Shown piece after piece: positions 23,295 to 33,073 of a stretch of 35,259 nucleotides of DNA. Each line of letters starts with the position of its first letter. Positions within the stretch are counted from its first letter, which is position 1. The notes under the pieces are model-generated. The model searched no databases. It saw nothing but the letters and a program-made list of their open reading frames with translations, and had not been told where the DNA came from. A program made the translations under genes and the position numbers. The DNA comes from CAVVVS01 sp963751355. GTDB taxonomy: Bacteria; Bacteroidota; Ignavibacteria; Ignavibacteriales; Ignavibacteriaceae. The stretch covers positions 1 through 35,259 of the forward strand of contig CAVVVS010000120.1 in NCBI GenBank assembly GCA_963751355.1, given 5' to 3'.

Positions 23295-25796
23295 ATGTAT
23301 AGAGTGAGATTTCTTTTATTGATATTATTGCTTTTATCTTTTTCATTAACGGTCAATTGTCAATCATCTGATACTGTTGTTTTAAAAGAAGGACTTATAA
23401 TAAAATTAACGCCTCATGATGGTAACCGGATAATAGCACCTAATGCTGTTGTTGCTTCAATAGTGACCGGGAAATGGAAATCTCCCTTGGTAAATGAAAA
23501 AGTGGAATCGAATGGTAAAATAATAGGTACATGGGAAAAGTTAAGTGCCGGTGAAAATGGATGGATTAAAGATGATTCGATGAGGAATGCTTATATCTAT
23601 TTTAAGTATAATTCGGAAAAAGAAGATATAGCATTATTGGAAGGAATGGGTGACAGCAATGTTTTTGTTAACGGGGTGGAACATTCCGGTAATCCTTACA
23701 GGGATAGAGATACATATAATCCCGGCGGACCAAGATTTGATTATTCTTTAATCCCAGTAAAATTACACAAAGGAATTAATGAATTTCTATTTGAATGCAG
23801 AAGAGGGTACTTTAAAGGAGTAATTCATACAGGAAAACATGGACTGATATTTAATGTAAAGGATTTAACAATCCCAGATATTATTGTGAATAAAGGATCT
23901 AATATGTACGGTGCAATTCCGGTAATAAATTGTACGGAAAACTTCTATAAAGGTTTGTGGGTTAAAACGTGGTCGGGGAATTCAACACCTGCATATTACC
24001 CGGCAAATGAAATTAATCCACTTTCATTTATTAAAACCCCATTTCGTATAAAACTTCCGGCGTACAATAAAGCCGGTCAAATTAAATTGAATATAGAAAT
24101 TGTAGAAAAAACGAATTCAAATGAAAAAGTTCTCTGTTCTTCATCCATCGAATTGAAAGTAGTAAATGCAAGCGATGTTTTTAGGAAGACTTTTATAAGC
24201 GGTATAGATGGAAGTGTTCAATATTATGCAGTCAACCCTCCGATTAATTTAAAAGGCAAACCAGCGCTCTTTTTAAGTTTACACGGTGCGGGAGTTGAAG
24301 CTTTAAATCAGGCCGAAGCTTACTATCCCAAAAATTGGGGATATATTGTCTGTCCGACCAATCGCCGTCCATATGGATATGATTGGGAAAACTGGGGAAG
24401 AATGGATGCACTTGAAGTACTCAATATAGCTAAAAAGGAATTTAATGTTGACACAAGCAGAATTTATTTAACCGGTCATTCAATGGGCGGGCATGGAGTG
24501 TGGCAGCTGGGTATAAATTACCCGGATCAATTTGCAGCTATTGGCCCAAGTGCGGGATGGATTAGCTATTGGTCTTATAGAATAAAAGGTGTAACCGATT
24601 CAACTGCCATTAATAAAATGCTGGTACGTTCAACAAAACAAAGCGATACTTATGCATTTACAACTAATTTAAAGCCTGACGGAATTTATATTATTCAAGG
24701 TGATGCTGATGATAATGTTCCAATGGTGCAGGCAAATTCGATGGTTGCAAATCTGTCTAAATTCCATAAAGATTTTATATATTATGTACAGCACGGTGCA
24801 GGTCATTGGTGGGATCTTTCGGATGAACCGGGTGCCGATTGTGTAGATTGGGCACCGATGTTCGATTTTTTTGCTCACCATGCTGTTGCGCAAAAGGAAA
24901 TGATACGGACAATTGATTATGTTACCGCAAATCCTGCTGTCTCTTCAAAAGATTATTGGATTCAAATTATAAATCAAATTCAGCAGCAGAAATTAAGTCA
25001 TATTAAAATTCGTCTGGAAGCTGGCAAAAGGGAATTTGTGGGGAGTACAAATAATATTGAAACTTTTGTAATAGATGCATCAATACTTCCCAAAGGTGAA
25101 CCGGTTTCTGTTTTATTAGATAACCGGCTTATACGGGATATACATCTGCCTGCTGACGGGAAAATCGTTCTTCACAAAGAGAATGATAGATGGTATGTAA
25201 TTAATAACTACAGTAAAGAGGATAAATATCCTTTACGCTGCGGTAATATCAGAGAAGCTTTTAATCATAATGTAATATTCGTTTACGGAACACATGGAAA
25301 TAAAGAAGAGAATACCTGGGCATTCAATAAATCAAGATATGATGCTGAAAAAATATGGTACAGAGGAAACAGTACGATAGAGACTATCAAAGACGATGAT
25401 TTTTCACTTGCGAAATACAAAAACCGGAGTGTTATTCTTTTCGGGAACTCAAAGACAAATTCTGCCTGGCACTTGCTGCTGAAAAATTCACCCGTTCAAG
25501 TTGATGAAAACGAGATACAAGTGGGCAACAAAGAATTCAAAGGCAATGATCTTGCATGTTTAATGGTTCGTCCGCGACCGGATAGTAAATATGCCAGTGT
25601 TGGGGTTATTTCAGGAACGGGAATACAGGGTATGGATTTGGTTAATTTAACTCCATATTTCAATCACTACGTAAATTTGCCCGACATTGTTATATATAAT
25701 TCAGGAATATTAAAATCAGATGATCAAGGAGTGAAGTTTACCGGTTATTTTGGAAATGATTGGAGTTTAAAAAACGGTGAGTTCGTAATCAATTAA
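23295..25796 (+). CDS. Secreted alpha/beta-hydrolase (prolyl-oligopeptidase/esterase type)
   Basis: From the ATG at 23295 (GAAAGG eight bases upstream; preferred over the TTG at 23280) the product is 833 aa with a signal peptide ending near residue 22. An N-terminal beta-rich region (about 25-300) includes a galactose-binding-like section. The catalytic alpha/beta-hydrolase domain (about 310-530) has Ser396 in LTGHSMGGHGVWQLG, Asp472 in QGDADDNVPM and His504 in QHGAGHWWD. A further C-terminal part (530-833) has no match I can name. Related proteins in polysaccharide loci are annotated as S9-type peptidases, but some act as carbohydrate esterases; removal of an acyl group from the target glycan is plausible. 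It begins the plus-strand glycosidase operon, 13 bases before GH92. Confidence 0.8.
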   Translation: MYRVRFLLLILLLLSFSLTVNCQSSDTVVLKEGLIIKLTPHDGNRIIAPNAVVASIVTGKWKSPLVNEKVESNGKIIGTWEKLSAGENGWIKDDSMRNAYIYFKYNSEKEDIALLEGMGDSNVFVNGVEHSGNPYRDRDTYNPGGPRFDYSLIPVKLHKGINEFLFECRRGYFKGVIHTGKHGLIFNVKDLTIPDIIVNKGSNMYGAIPVINCTENFYKGLWVKTWSGNSTPAYYPANEINPLSFIKTPFRIKLPAYNKAGQIKLNIEIVEKTNSNEKVLCSSSIELKVVNASDVFRKTFISGIDGSVQYYAVNPPINLKGKPALFLSLHGAGVEALNQAEAYYPKNWGYIVCPTNRRPYGYDWENWGRMDALEVLNIAKKEFNVDTSRIYLTGHSMGGHGVWQLGINYPDQFAAIGPSAGWISYWSYRIKGVTDSTAINKMLVRSTKQSDTYAFTTNLKPDGIYIIQGDADDNVPMVQANSMVANLSKFHKDFIYYVQHGAGHWWDLSDEPGADCVDWAPMFDFFAHHAVAQKEMIRTIDYVTANPAVSSKDYWIQIINQIQQQKLSHIKIRLEAGKREFVGSTNNIETFVIDASILPKGEPVSVLLDNRLIRDIHLPADGKIVLHKENDRWYVINNYSKEDKYPLRCGNIREAFNHNVIFVYGTHGNKEENTWAFNKSRYDAEKIWYRGNSTIETIKDDDFSLAKYKNRSVILFGNSKTNSAWHLLLKNSPVQVDENEIQVGNKEFKGNDLACLMVRPRPDSKYASVGVISGTGIQGMDLVNLTPYFNHYVNLPDIVIYNSGILKSDDQGVKFTGYFGNDWSLKNGEFVIN

Positions 25797-25809
25797 AGAA
25801 GGATTTCTT

Positions 25810-28773
25810 ATGAAGAAGAATATTATTATAAGTAATTATTGGCTGGTTGCTTTTTTGATATTATCAGTCACCTCTTATCTTTCAGCGCAGGTAAGACCTG
25901 CGGATTATGTAAATCCTTTAATCGGGACAGCTGGTCATGGTCATACTTATCCGGGAGTATCACTGCCGCACGGATTGGTTCAACTAAGCCCTGATACTGG
26001 TATTGAGGGCTGGGATTGGTGCTCCGGTTATAATTATTCCGACAGCACAATAATGGGCTTCAGCCATACTCATCTAAGCGGTACCGGGATAGGTGACTAC
26101 GGAGATATTTTATTTATGCCGACAACCGGTGTTTTGAAAACAGTACCCGGTTCAAAGGATAATCCTGATTCCGGCTATCGTTCCAGATTTAGCCATAAAA
26201 ATGAAATTTCAAAACCGGGTTATTATTCTGTCTTTTTAGATGATTATAATATAAAGGCAGAATTAACAGCAACCACACGGGCAGGTTTTCAACGATACAC
26301 CTTCTCCAAATCCAATAAGGCTAATATTATTATCGATCTCAATCATGGAATTCAAGATAAAACCACTGATTCCGAAGTAAAAATTACAAATAATAAAATT
26401 ATTGAAGGTTACAGACGTTCAACCGGTTGGGCAAAAGATGAGTGCGTATATTTTTATGCAGAATTTTCAAAACCGTTTGAAACATTCGGGATCTCATCAA
26501 ACGGAAAAATATCCGATAAAAAATCTTATGCGAAGGGGAATGACATTATATCATATGTAAGATTTAAAACATCCAAAGATGAGAAAATATTAATTAAAGT
26601 CGGTATCTCGTTTGTAAGTATCGATGGTGCAAAAAAAAATGTTGAAACTGAAATCCCCGGCTGGGATTTTGATGCCGTAAGGAAACATGCTGTCGAGAGG
26701 TGGAATAAAGCTCTGTCTTCAATTTCTGTTGAGGCAAGCAGCAAACCGGATAAAACAATTTTTTATACTGCGTTGTATCATGCATTGCTTACCCCAAATA
26801 TTTTTTCAGATGTTGACGGGAAATATATTGGTATGGATCGTAAAATTCATTCCGTTAAAAACCATGATATGTATACTGTCTTTTCTTTGTGGGATACTTT
26901 CAGAGCCGAACAACCTTTGTTCACCATCATTGAAAAGAAACATGATCTTGATATGGTAAGATCTCTTATCGCCAAATATAAAGAAAGCGGTTTTCTCCCG
27001 GTTTGGGAACTTGCTTCAAATGAAACGGGAACCATGATAGGATATCATTCTATTCCTGTAATAGTGGATGCATATTTTAAGGGAATTAGGGACTTTAATG
27101 TTGAAGAAGCTTATGAAGCAATGAAGAAAAGTGCGATGCAAAATAGTAACGGATTACGTTATTATAAAGAAATGGGATATATCCCCTCAGATATTGAAAG
27201 TGAAGCGGTATCAAAAACTTTGGAATATGCTTACGATGATTGGTGTATCGCACAAATGTCCAAAGCGCTCGGTAAAAACAATGATTATAAGTATTTTATT
27301 CAAAGAGCTAAATTTTATACAAATGTATTTGATCCTTCCAGCGGTTTGATGAGACCAAAGAAAAACGGGGAATGGCTCACTCCCTTCGACCCTTATTCTG
27401 TCAGCGGAGATTATACCGAAGCTAATGCCTGGCAGTATAGCTTCTTTGTTCCTCAAGATGTTGATGGTTTAATAAAGCTTATGGGGGGAAATCAAAAATT
27501 TATTAATAAACTGGATAAATTATTCACAACTACTCCGAAAACTACAGGAAGAGTTCAATCGGATATTACGGGAATGATTGGACAATATGCACAGGGCAAT
27601 GAACCGAGTCATCATATGGCATATCTTTATAATTATGCAGGTGCCCCCTGGAAAACCCAGGAAAGAGTGCACGAGATAGTAACAAAATTATATACGAATA
27701 AACTAGATGGACTTTGCGGGAATGATGATTGCGGACAAATGTCAGCATGGTATGTTTTCAGTGCTATCGGATTCTATCCTGTATGTCCCGGTGATAATAC
27801 ATATATCATAGGTACACCTCATTTTGATAAAGCTGTAATAAATACCGGCGGGAAAAATAAATTTACTATTATAGCAAAAAACTTATCCGGTAAAAATTAT
27901 TTTATCCAATCCGTTACACTAAACGGGGAAAAATATCCGTATTCATATATAAAGCAATCAGATATTATGAACGGCGGTAAATTGGTTTTTGAAATGGGTC
28001 CGAATCCAAGTAAGTGGGGAAAAGCTCTAAGCTCAAGACCCAAATCCTCAATAAAATATTCAACTATACCGGTGCCTTATTTAAAATCGGGAAAAAGAGT
28101 CTTCAAAGATTCAACTATAGTTGAATTGGCATCGATTGTTCCATCGACGGATATTTATTACTCAACGGATGGTAAAGAACCTAAAATAAATAAAAAACGA
28201 TATTCAACTCCGGTTATTATTAAAAACAACACTACACTGAAAGCAGTATGTTTTAAAAATGGTGAGTACAGCAAAGTTATGATTTCTAAATTCAATAAAA
28301 TACCGTTTGGAAGAACAATAAAACTCTATACGAAGTACAGCAATTCATATACCGGCGGCGGTGCTCTGGGTTTAATCGACGGTGTTAAAGGCACAATTAA
28401 TTTCCATGGGGATCCGTGGCAGGGATATGAAGGGAACGATCTGGATGCAGTAATAGATCTTGGTCAGGTACAGAATATTTCTTCTATTAGTGCCTCATTT
28501 TTACAGAATACGGGTTCGTGGATTTTTTACCCTGCAGAAATAATTTATTACGTCTCAACCAACGGTAAAAAATATACGAAAGTTTACGAAGTTAAGAATA
28601 AAGATAATGAAAAGAATAGCGGTACCGGTATTAAGGATTTTCTTAAAAAATTTGATGGAATGAAAACCCGCTACATAAAAGTATATGCTAAAAATGTAGG
28701 TGTATGTCCTGATTGGCATGTTGCTGCAGGCGGAAAGGCCTGGCTATTTGTTGATGAAATATCCATAAAATAA
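25810..28773 (+). CDS. Secreted GH92 alpha-mannosidase with C-terminal binding modules
   Basis: The 987-aa protein has a signal peptide (to about 26), the GH92 N-terminal sandwich opening VNPLIGTAGHGHTYPGVSLPHG, and the (alpha/alpha)6 catalytic domain: VWELASNETGTMIGYH, YTEANAWQYSFFVPQD (Glu537, candidate acid), GNEPSHHMAYLYNYAG and GLCGNDDCGQMSAWYVFSA (Asp639/Asp640, base region). GH92 enzymes are calcium-dependent inverting exo-alpha-mannosidases that trim mannose from N-glycans and mannans. A chitobiase-type domain (about 765-835) and an F5/8C-like module (840-987) follow; most GH92 proteins end before these, so the tail is an addition shared with the GH29 and GH20 here. An eroded paralogue lies at 1786-2204. 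Confidence 0.95.
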   Translation: MKKNIIISNYWLVAFLILSVTSYLSAQVRPADYVNPLIGTAGHGHTYPGVSLPHGLVQLSPDTGIEGWDWCSGYNYSDSTIMGFSHTHLSGTGIGDYGDILFMPTTGVLKTVPGSKDNPDSGYRSRFSHKNEISKPGYYSVFLDDYNIKAELTATTRAGFQRYTFSKSNKANIIIDLNHGIQDKTTDSEVKITNNKIIEGYRRSTGWAKDECVYFYAEFSKPFETFGISSNGKISDKKSYAKGNDIISYVRFKTSKDEKILIKVGISFVSIDGAKKNVETEIPGWDFDAVRKHAVERWNKALSSISVEASSKPDKTIFYTALYHALLTPNIFSDVDGKYIGMDRKIHSVKNHDMYTVFSLWDTFRAEQPLFTIIEKKHDLDMVRSLIAKYKESGFLPVWELASNETGTMIGYHSIPVIVDAYFKGIRDFNVEEAYEAMKKSAMQNSNGLRYYKEMGYIPSDIESEAVSKTLEYAYDDWCIAQMSKALGKNNDYKYFIQRAKFYTNVFDPSSGLMRPKKNGEWLTPFDPYSVSGDYTEANAWQYSFFVPQDVDGLIKLMGGNQKFINKLDKLFTTTPKTTGRVQSDITGMIGQYAQGNEPSHHMAYLYNYAGAPWKTQERVHEIVTKLYTNKLDGLCGNDDCGQMSAWYVFSAIGFYPVCPGDNTYIIGTPHFDKAVINTGGKNKFTIIAKNLSGKNYFIQSVTLNGEKYPYSYIKQSDIMNGGKLVFEMGPNPSKWGKALSSRPKSSIKYSTIPVPYLKSGKRVFKDSTIVELASIVPSTDIYYSTDGKEPKINKKRYSTPVIIKNNTTLKAVCFKNGEYSKVMISKFNKIPFGRTIKLYTKYSNSYTGGGALGLIDGVKGTINFHGDPWQGYEGNDLDAVIDLGQVQNISSISASFLQNTGSWIFYPAEIIYYVSTNGKKYTKVYEVKNKDNEKNSGTGIKDFLKKFDGMKTRYIKVYAKNVGVCPDWHVAAGGKAWLFVDEISIK

Positions 28774-28893
28774 TTATTATATCAATAATATACTCAGATT
28801 ATCCGTCGACAGATAAATTAAAATGTATATTATTTCGGTGTTGCTATGCACAATTTGTTTGAAGTTTCTATGGTAAAATTATTATGAGAATAG

Positions 28894-28904
28894 AATATTT
28901 TTGC
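28894..28904 (-). promoter_or_regulatory. GCAAAAATATT box upstream of the CBM9-like gene
   Basis: Within the 242-bp gap after GH92, the minus strand reads GCAAAAATATT, matching 11 of 11 bases of the box before GH20 and the decamer GCAAAAATAT before fucD. On the plus strand the same bases contain TATTTTTG (28896-28903), which also fits the Bacteroidota -7 consensus TAnnTTTG. So it could be a promoter core instead of an operator. Confidence 0.3.
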
Positions 28905-29015
28905 GAAAAGATATAATGGTAATAATACATTACTACAAAACCGCCTTGGCGAATAACGTAATCTAGAAATTTATTTAAATAATTAAACAATTACTAAAGC
29001 GGAGCTTAAATAATT

Positions 29016-30116
29016 ATGATAAAAGCTTTAACATTCATCCTGGTATTTAGTGCTCTTGGATTTGCACAGGGATTACAAATCCCTATAATTAAATTTTCCC
29101 CGAAAAATTATATTTGCTATCATACTGATAAACCGTTAAAGATTGACGGTAAATTAAACGAAACAGCCTGGGCAAAAGCAAAATGGACTAATGATTTTGT
29201 TGATATAGAAGGACCATCCAAACCGGTTCCGAGATTCCGTACACATGTCAAAATGCTTTGGGATGATAATTATCTTTATATTGCTGCGGAATTACAAGAG
29301 CCCGACATTTGGGCTACCATTAAAAAACGTGATGCAGTTATTTTTCGTGACAATGATTTTGAGGTTTTTATTGATCCCGATGGCAACACACATCGCTACA
29401 GCGAGTTTGAAATGAATGCAATAAATACTGTTTGGGACCTTCTTCTCATCAAGCCTTACCGCGATACAAAAAAAGCTGCCGTTAACGGGTGGGATATTCA
29501 TGGACTTAAAACTGCGGTTTCAATAGACGGTACACTAAACAAACCCGGTGATAAAGATAAAAAATGGATTGTTGAACTTGCTTTCCCGTGGGAGGCTTTT
29601 TCAGAAATTGCTAATGTTGATACTCCTCCAACAGACGGCGAACAATGGCGAATAAATTTTTCCAGGGTCGAATGGAAAACCAAAGTAGTTAACGGAAAAT
29701 ATCAAAAACAGATAAATCCATCGACGAATAAACCATATTCTGAGGACAATTGGGTGTGGTCTCCTCAGGGAGTAGTTGATATGCATTACCCTGAAATGTG
29801 GGGATTTATTCAGTTTTCAACAGAGGCTGTCGGCGGGGAAAAAGTACCGTTTGTTATGCATAGGGTGGAGAGTGCTAAATGGTACTTAAGGCAAATCTAC
29901 TATCATGAAAGAAATTATTATACTAAAAATGGAAAATTTACTGATGACCTTGGTGTCCTGGGAATAAAGATAAAAACTGTTCCCGGATACACACTTCCGC
30001 CGCTTATTGAACATACGACAGATTTATTCGAGGCTACACTTCGTTCCTATGATAGTCATGAAGAAGTTCATATTAAAAATGATGGATTAACCTGGATAAC
30101 AAATGGAAAGAAATAA
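29016..30116 (+). CDS. Secreted CBM9-like carbohydrate-binding protein
   Basis: The 366-aa protein has a signal peptide (MIKALTFILVFSALGFAQG) and a CBM9-like fold: LKIDGKLNETAWAKA (41-55), FRTHVKMLWDDNYLYIAAEL, RDNDFEVFIDPDGNTHRY, KKWIVELAFPWEAF, and WRINFSRVEWK. The C-terminal part (from about 285, SAKWYLRQIYYHERNYY) is typical of the Bacteroidota 'carbohydrate-binding family 9-like' proteins. No catalytic residues are evident; it is likely a surface or periplasmic glycan-binding protein helping the neighbouring enzymes. It stands between GH92 and GH3 on the same strand, with gaps of 242 and 116 bases. Confidence 0.88.
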   Translation: MIKALTFILVFSALGFAQGLQIPIIKFSPKNYICYHTDKPLKIDGKLNETAWAKAKWTNDFVDIEGPSKPVPRFRTHVKMLWDDNYLYIAAELQEPDIWATIKKRDAVIFRDNDFEVFIDPDGNTHRYSEFEMNAINTVWDLLLIKPYRDTKKAAVNGWDIHGLKTAVSIDGTLNKPGDKDKKWIVELAFPWEAFSEIANVDTPPTDGEQWRINFSRVEWKTKVVNGKYQKQINPSTNKPYSEDNWVWSPQGVVDMHYPEMWGFIQFSTEAVGGEKVPFVMHRVESAKWYLRQIYYHERNYYTKNGKFTDDLGVLGIKIKTVPGYTLPPLIEHTTDLFEATLRSYDSHEEVHIKNDGLTWITNGKK

Positions 30117-30232
30117 ATCCAAATTTATTTGAGATGATTTTAGGAGTTATCTTTTAAAATTATATAATGAAGTCAAAAACCTCTGATAATTATTAATTAT
30201 TTATTTACTCACACAGTCCGATTTGAAATATT

Positions 30233-32821
30233 ATGAAACTTAAGTTAATCGTTGCCTTTTTAATTTGCGTTCCGGTAATTACTCTGGCACAGAAAATTCT
30301 TCCTTATCAAAATCCGGATTTACCTGTTAAAGAAAGAGTGAATGACCTTGTTTCAAGAATGACGCTTAAAGAAAAAGTATCGCAAATGAAATATGATGCT
30401 CCGGCGATAAAACATCTTGATATCCCTGAATATAATTGGTGGAATGAAGCATTGCACGGTGTAGCACGGAATGGACTAGCTACGGTTTTTCCCGAATCGA
30501 TAGGATTAGCGGCTACCTGGGATACTGATTTAATGTATAAGGTAGCCACCGTAATATCCGATGAAGCACGGGCAAAATATAATAGGGCGATAAAAAGAAA
30601 TAATAGAGGTATATACCGGGGATTAACATTTTGGTCACCTAACATCAACATTTTCCGGGATCCGCGGTGGGGAAGAGGTATGGAAACTTACGGGGAAGAT
30701 CCTTATTTAACCGGAGAGATGGGATTGCAATTTGTAAAAGGAATGCAGGGAGATAATCCAAAGTATTTAAAAACAATAGCAACTCCGAAACATTTTGCCG
30801 TTTACAGCGGACCGGAGACAATGCGTCATGATTTTAATGTGGTTGTAAGTAACTACGATTTGAGAGAAACTTATCTCCCGCAATTTAAAAAATGTATAGT
30901 GAAGGGGAATGCATTTTCCGTAATGTGTTCCTATAGTAAATTACGAGGTGAAGCCTGCTGCGGTAATAATCCGCTGCTGAATAAAATACTGCGGAAAGAG
31001 TGGGGGTTTAAAGGCTATGTTGTATCCGATTGCTGGGCAGTATCGGATATGTATGATTTTCAAAAAAGTGTTCCTTCTAAGGAAGCTGCTGCTGCGGTTG
31101 CTGTAATAGCCGGTACTGACCTAAATTGCGGAAATAGTTATCCATACTTGGTTGATGCTGTGAAGAAAGGCGAAATACCGGAAAAGCAAATCGACGAATC
31201 CGTAAAAAGACTTTTTACTGCACGTTTTAAATTAGGTATGTTTGATCCTCCGGCAATAGTTCCTTATTCAAAATTAAATAAAATAGATTCAAATAAAGAT
31301 AGATTAACTGCGCTGAATGCTGCAAGAGAATCAATTGTTCTGTTAAAGAATAAAAACAACTTACTGCCTTTGAATAAAAATATTAAAAAAATAGCTGTAC
31401 TTGGTCCTAATGCTAATGATGTTGAAGTGCTTCTTGGCAACTATAACGGATTTCCTTCTCATGCTGTTACACCGCTGCAAGGTATAAGGAATAAACTTAA
31501 AAATTCAAAAGTTATATACGAACGTGGTTGTAACGTAGCTGAAAAAATGCCCTCGTTTGCAATTATAAAAAATTCCTTTCTCTATACATCAAGGAATAAA
31601 AAGCAACACGGGCTTGTCGGCGAATATTTTAATAATAGAGATTTTAAAGGGAAACCTGCATTTACCAGGATAGACAAGAAAATCAATTTTGCGTGGCTGA
31701 ACTGTGCACCTGGTAAAAAATTTAATCCGGATAATTTTGGTGTAAGATGGACAGGATTTATTGTTCCTAAAAAATCCGGCAGGTATGCTATAGGGGGGTA
31801 CGGATATAATGGATTTAGGATTTATATAGATGATAGCTTACTTGTTAAATATTACAGCGAATTTGATCCGGCTACAACTTATAATTATATAAATCTCATT
31901 GCTGGTAAAGCCTATAAAATAAAAGTTGAAGTTTATAAAAAAGAACGCTATTCATTTATGAAATTGGTTTGGCATGTCCCGGATGATGGTATAGAACAAA
32001 AAGCAATCGAAGCGGTTAAGAATTCGGATGCAGTTGTTATGGTTATGGGATTATCACCGCGTCTTGAAGGAGAGCAGATGAAAGTGAATATTAAAGGATT
32101 CAAAGGGGGGGATAGGACTTCTCTCAATCTGCCTGAAACTCAAGAGAACTTTATACGAAAAATTTCTACACTAGGTAAGCCCATCGTTTTGGTGTTATTA
32201 AATGGAAGTGCATTGTCTGTAAATTGGGAAAATAAAAATATTCCTGCCATACTCGAAGCATGGTATCCGGGGGAAGAAGCAGGAAATGCAATAGCGGATG
32301 TAATTTTCGGAGATTACAATCCCGGGGGTAAACTGCCGGTTACATTTTATAAATCTGTAAATCAACTACCGCTATTTACGAATTATAGTATGGAAAATAG
32401 GACTTATCGTTATTTCAAAGGTCAACCATTATATCCTTTCGGATACGGTTTAAGCTATACTAAATTTAAATTCAAAAACTTAAAGATAGATAAAAAGTTT
32501 TTATTTCCGGGTGATTCAACTTATGTTTCGGTTGATCTATCTAATACCGGTAAGTTAAAAGGTGATGAGGTAGTTCAGTTGTATATTAAAGCAGGAAAAG
32601 ATACTCAAACTGTAAAAACATTAAAAGGATTTAAAAGAGTATCATTAAATCCCGGCGAAACTAAAGAAGTTCAATTTAAAATTACCCCGGAAAAACTTTC
32701 CCGATGGATCGAGGGAAAGGGATTCTCTGAAGTTCCGGATAAATTTACATTGATGGTGGGTTCATCATCCTTAGAAAAAGATTTACAAAAAATAGATTTA
32801 ATAGTTCAATCAAAAAGATAG
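30233..32821 (+). CDS. Secreted GH3 beta-glycosidase with PA14 insertion
   Basis: The 862-aa protein has a signal peptide (to about residue 20), a GH3 N-terminal barrel with Asp266 as nucleophile in YVVSDCWAVSDMYD, and a C-terminal sandwich (IAVLGPNANDVEVLLGNY onward). The sandwich is interrupted by a PA14 domain (about 460-581, GLVGEYFNNRDFKG to LVWHVPDD). It ends with a fibronectin-III-like domain (about 755-840, VSVDLSNTGKLKGDEVVQLYI). The motif WWNEALHGVAR is frequent in the beta-xylosidase/beta-glucosidase clade. PA14 inserts shape the active site and restrict substrate length. The target linkage is not certain; in this locus a terminal beta-glucose or beta-xylose type residue is possible. 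Confidence 0.93.
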   Translation: MKLKLIVAFLICVPVITLAQKILPYQNPDLPVKERVNDLVSRMTLKEKVSQMKYDAPAIKHLDIPEYNWWNEALHGVARNGLATVFPESIGLAATWDTDLMYKVATVISDEARAKYNRAIKRNNRGIYRGLTFWSPNINIFRDPRWGRGMETYGEDPYLTGEMGLQFVKGMQGDNPKYLKTIATPKHFAVYSGPETMRHDFNVVVSNYDLRETYLPQFKKCIVKGNAFSVMCSYSKLRGEACCGNNPLLNKILRKEWGFKGYVVSDCWAVSDMYDFQKSVPSKEAAAAVAVIAGTDLNCGNSYPYLVDAVKKGEIPEKQIDESVKRLFTARFKLGMFDPPAIVPYSKLNKIDSNKDRLTALNAARESIVLLKNKNNLLPLNKNIKKIAVLGPNANDVEVLLGNYNGFPSHAVTPLQGIRNKLKNSKVIYERGCNVAEKMPSFAIIKNSFLYTSRNKKQHGLVGEYFNNRDFKGKPAFTRIDKKINFAWLNCAPGKKFNPDNFGVRWTGFIVPKKSGRYAIGGYGYNGFRIYIDDSLLVKYYSEFDPATTYNYINLIAGKAYKIKVEVYKKERYSFMKLVWHVPDDGIEQKAIEAVKNSDAVVMVMGLSPRLEGEQMKVNIKGFKGGDRTSLNLPETQENFIRKISTLGKPIVLVLLNGSALSVNWENKNIPAILEAWYPGEEAGNAIADVIFGDYNPGGKLPVTFYKSVNQLPLFTNYSMENRTYRYFKGQPLYPFGYGLSYTKFKFKNLKIDKKFLFPGDSTYVSVDLSNTGKLKGDEVVQLYIKAGKDTQTVKTLKGFKRVSLNPGETKEVQFKITPEKLSRWIEGKGFSEVPDKFTLMVGSSSLEKDLQKIDLIVQSKR

Positions 32822-33073
32822 GGCAGCCTTATTGTAATTATCTTATCATTATATTTCAAAATAAAATTATTAACATGTAGTGTTAATTGACAAGAAAGAT
32901 TTCAAAATTATAGGTGAGTAATTAACGATAAATCCCGAACACAATTTTGATAGGCTGTTTACTAACATTGAAATAAAAATATTCCTGCGGTTACAATTCC
33001 GTAAGTATGTGGCACACATTAGCAAATAAGTAAAACATTTGCATAAAACTTTTACAAAAATAAGGAATAACTA

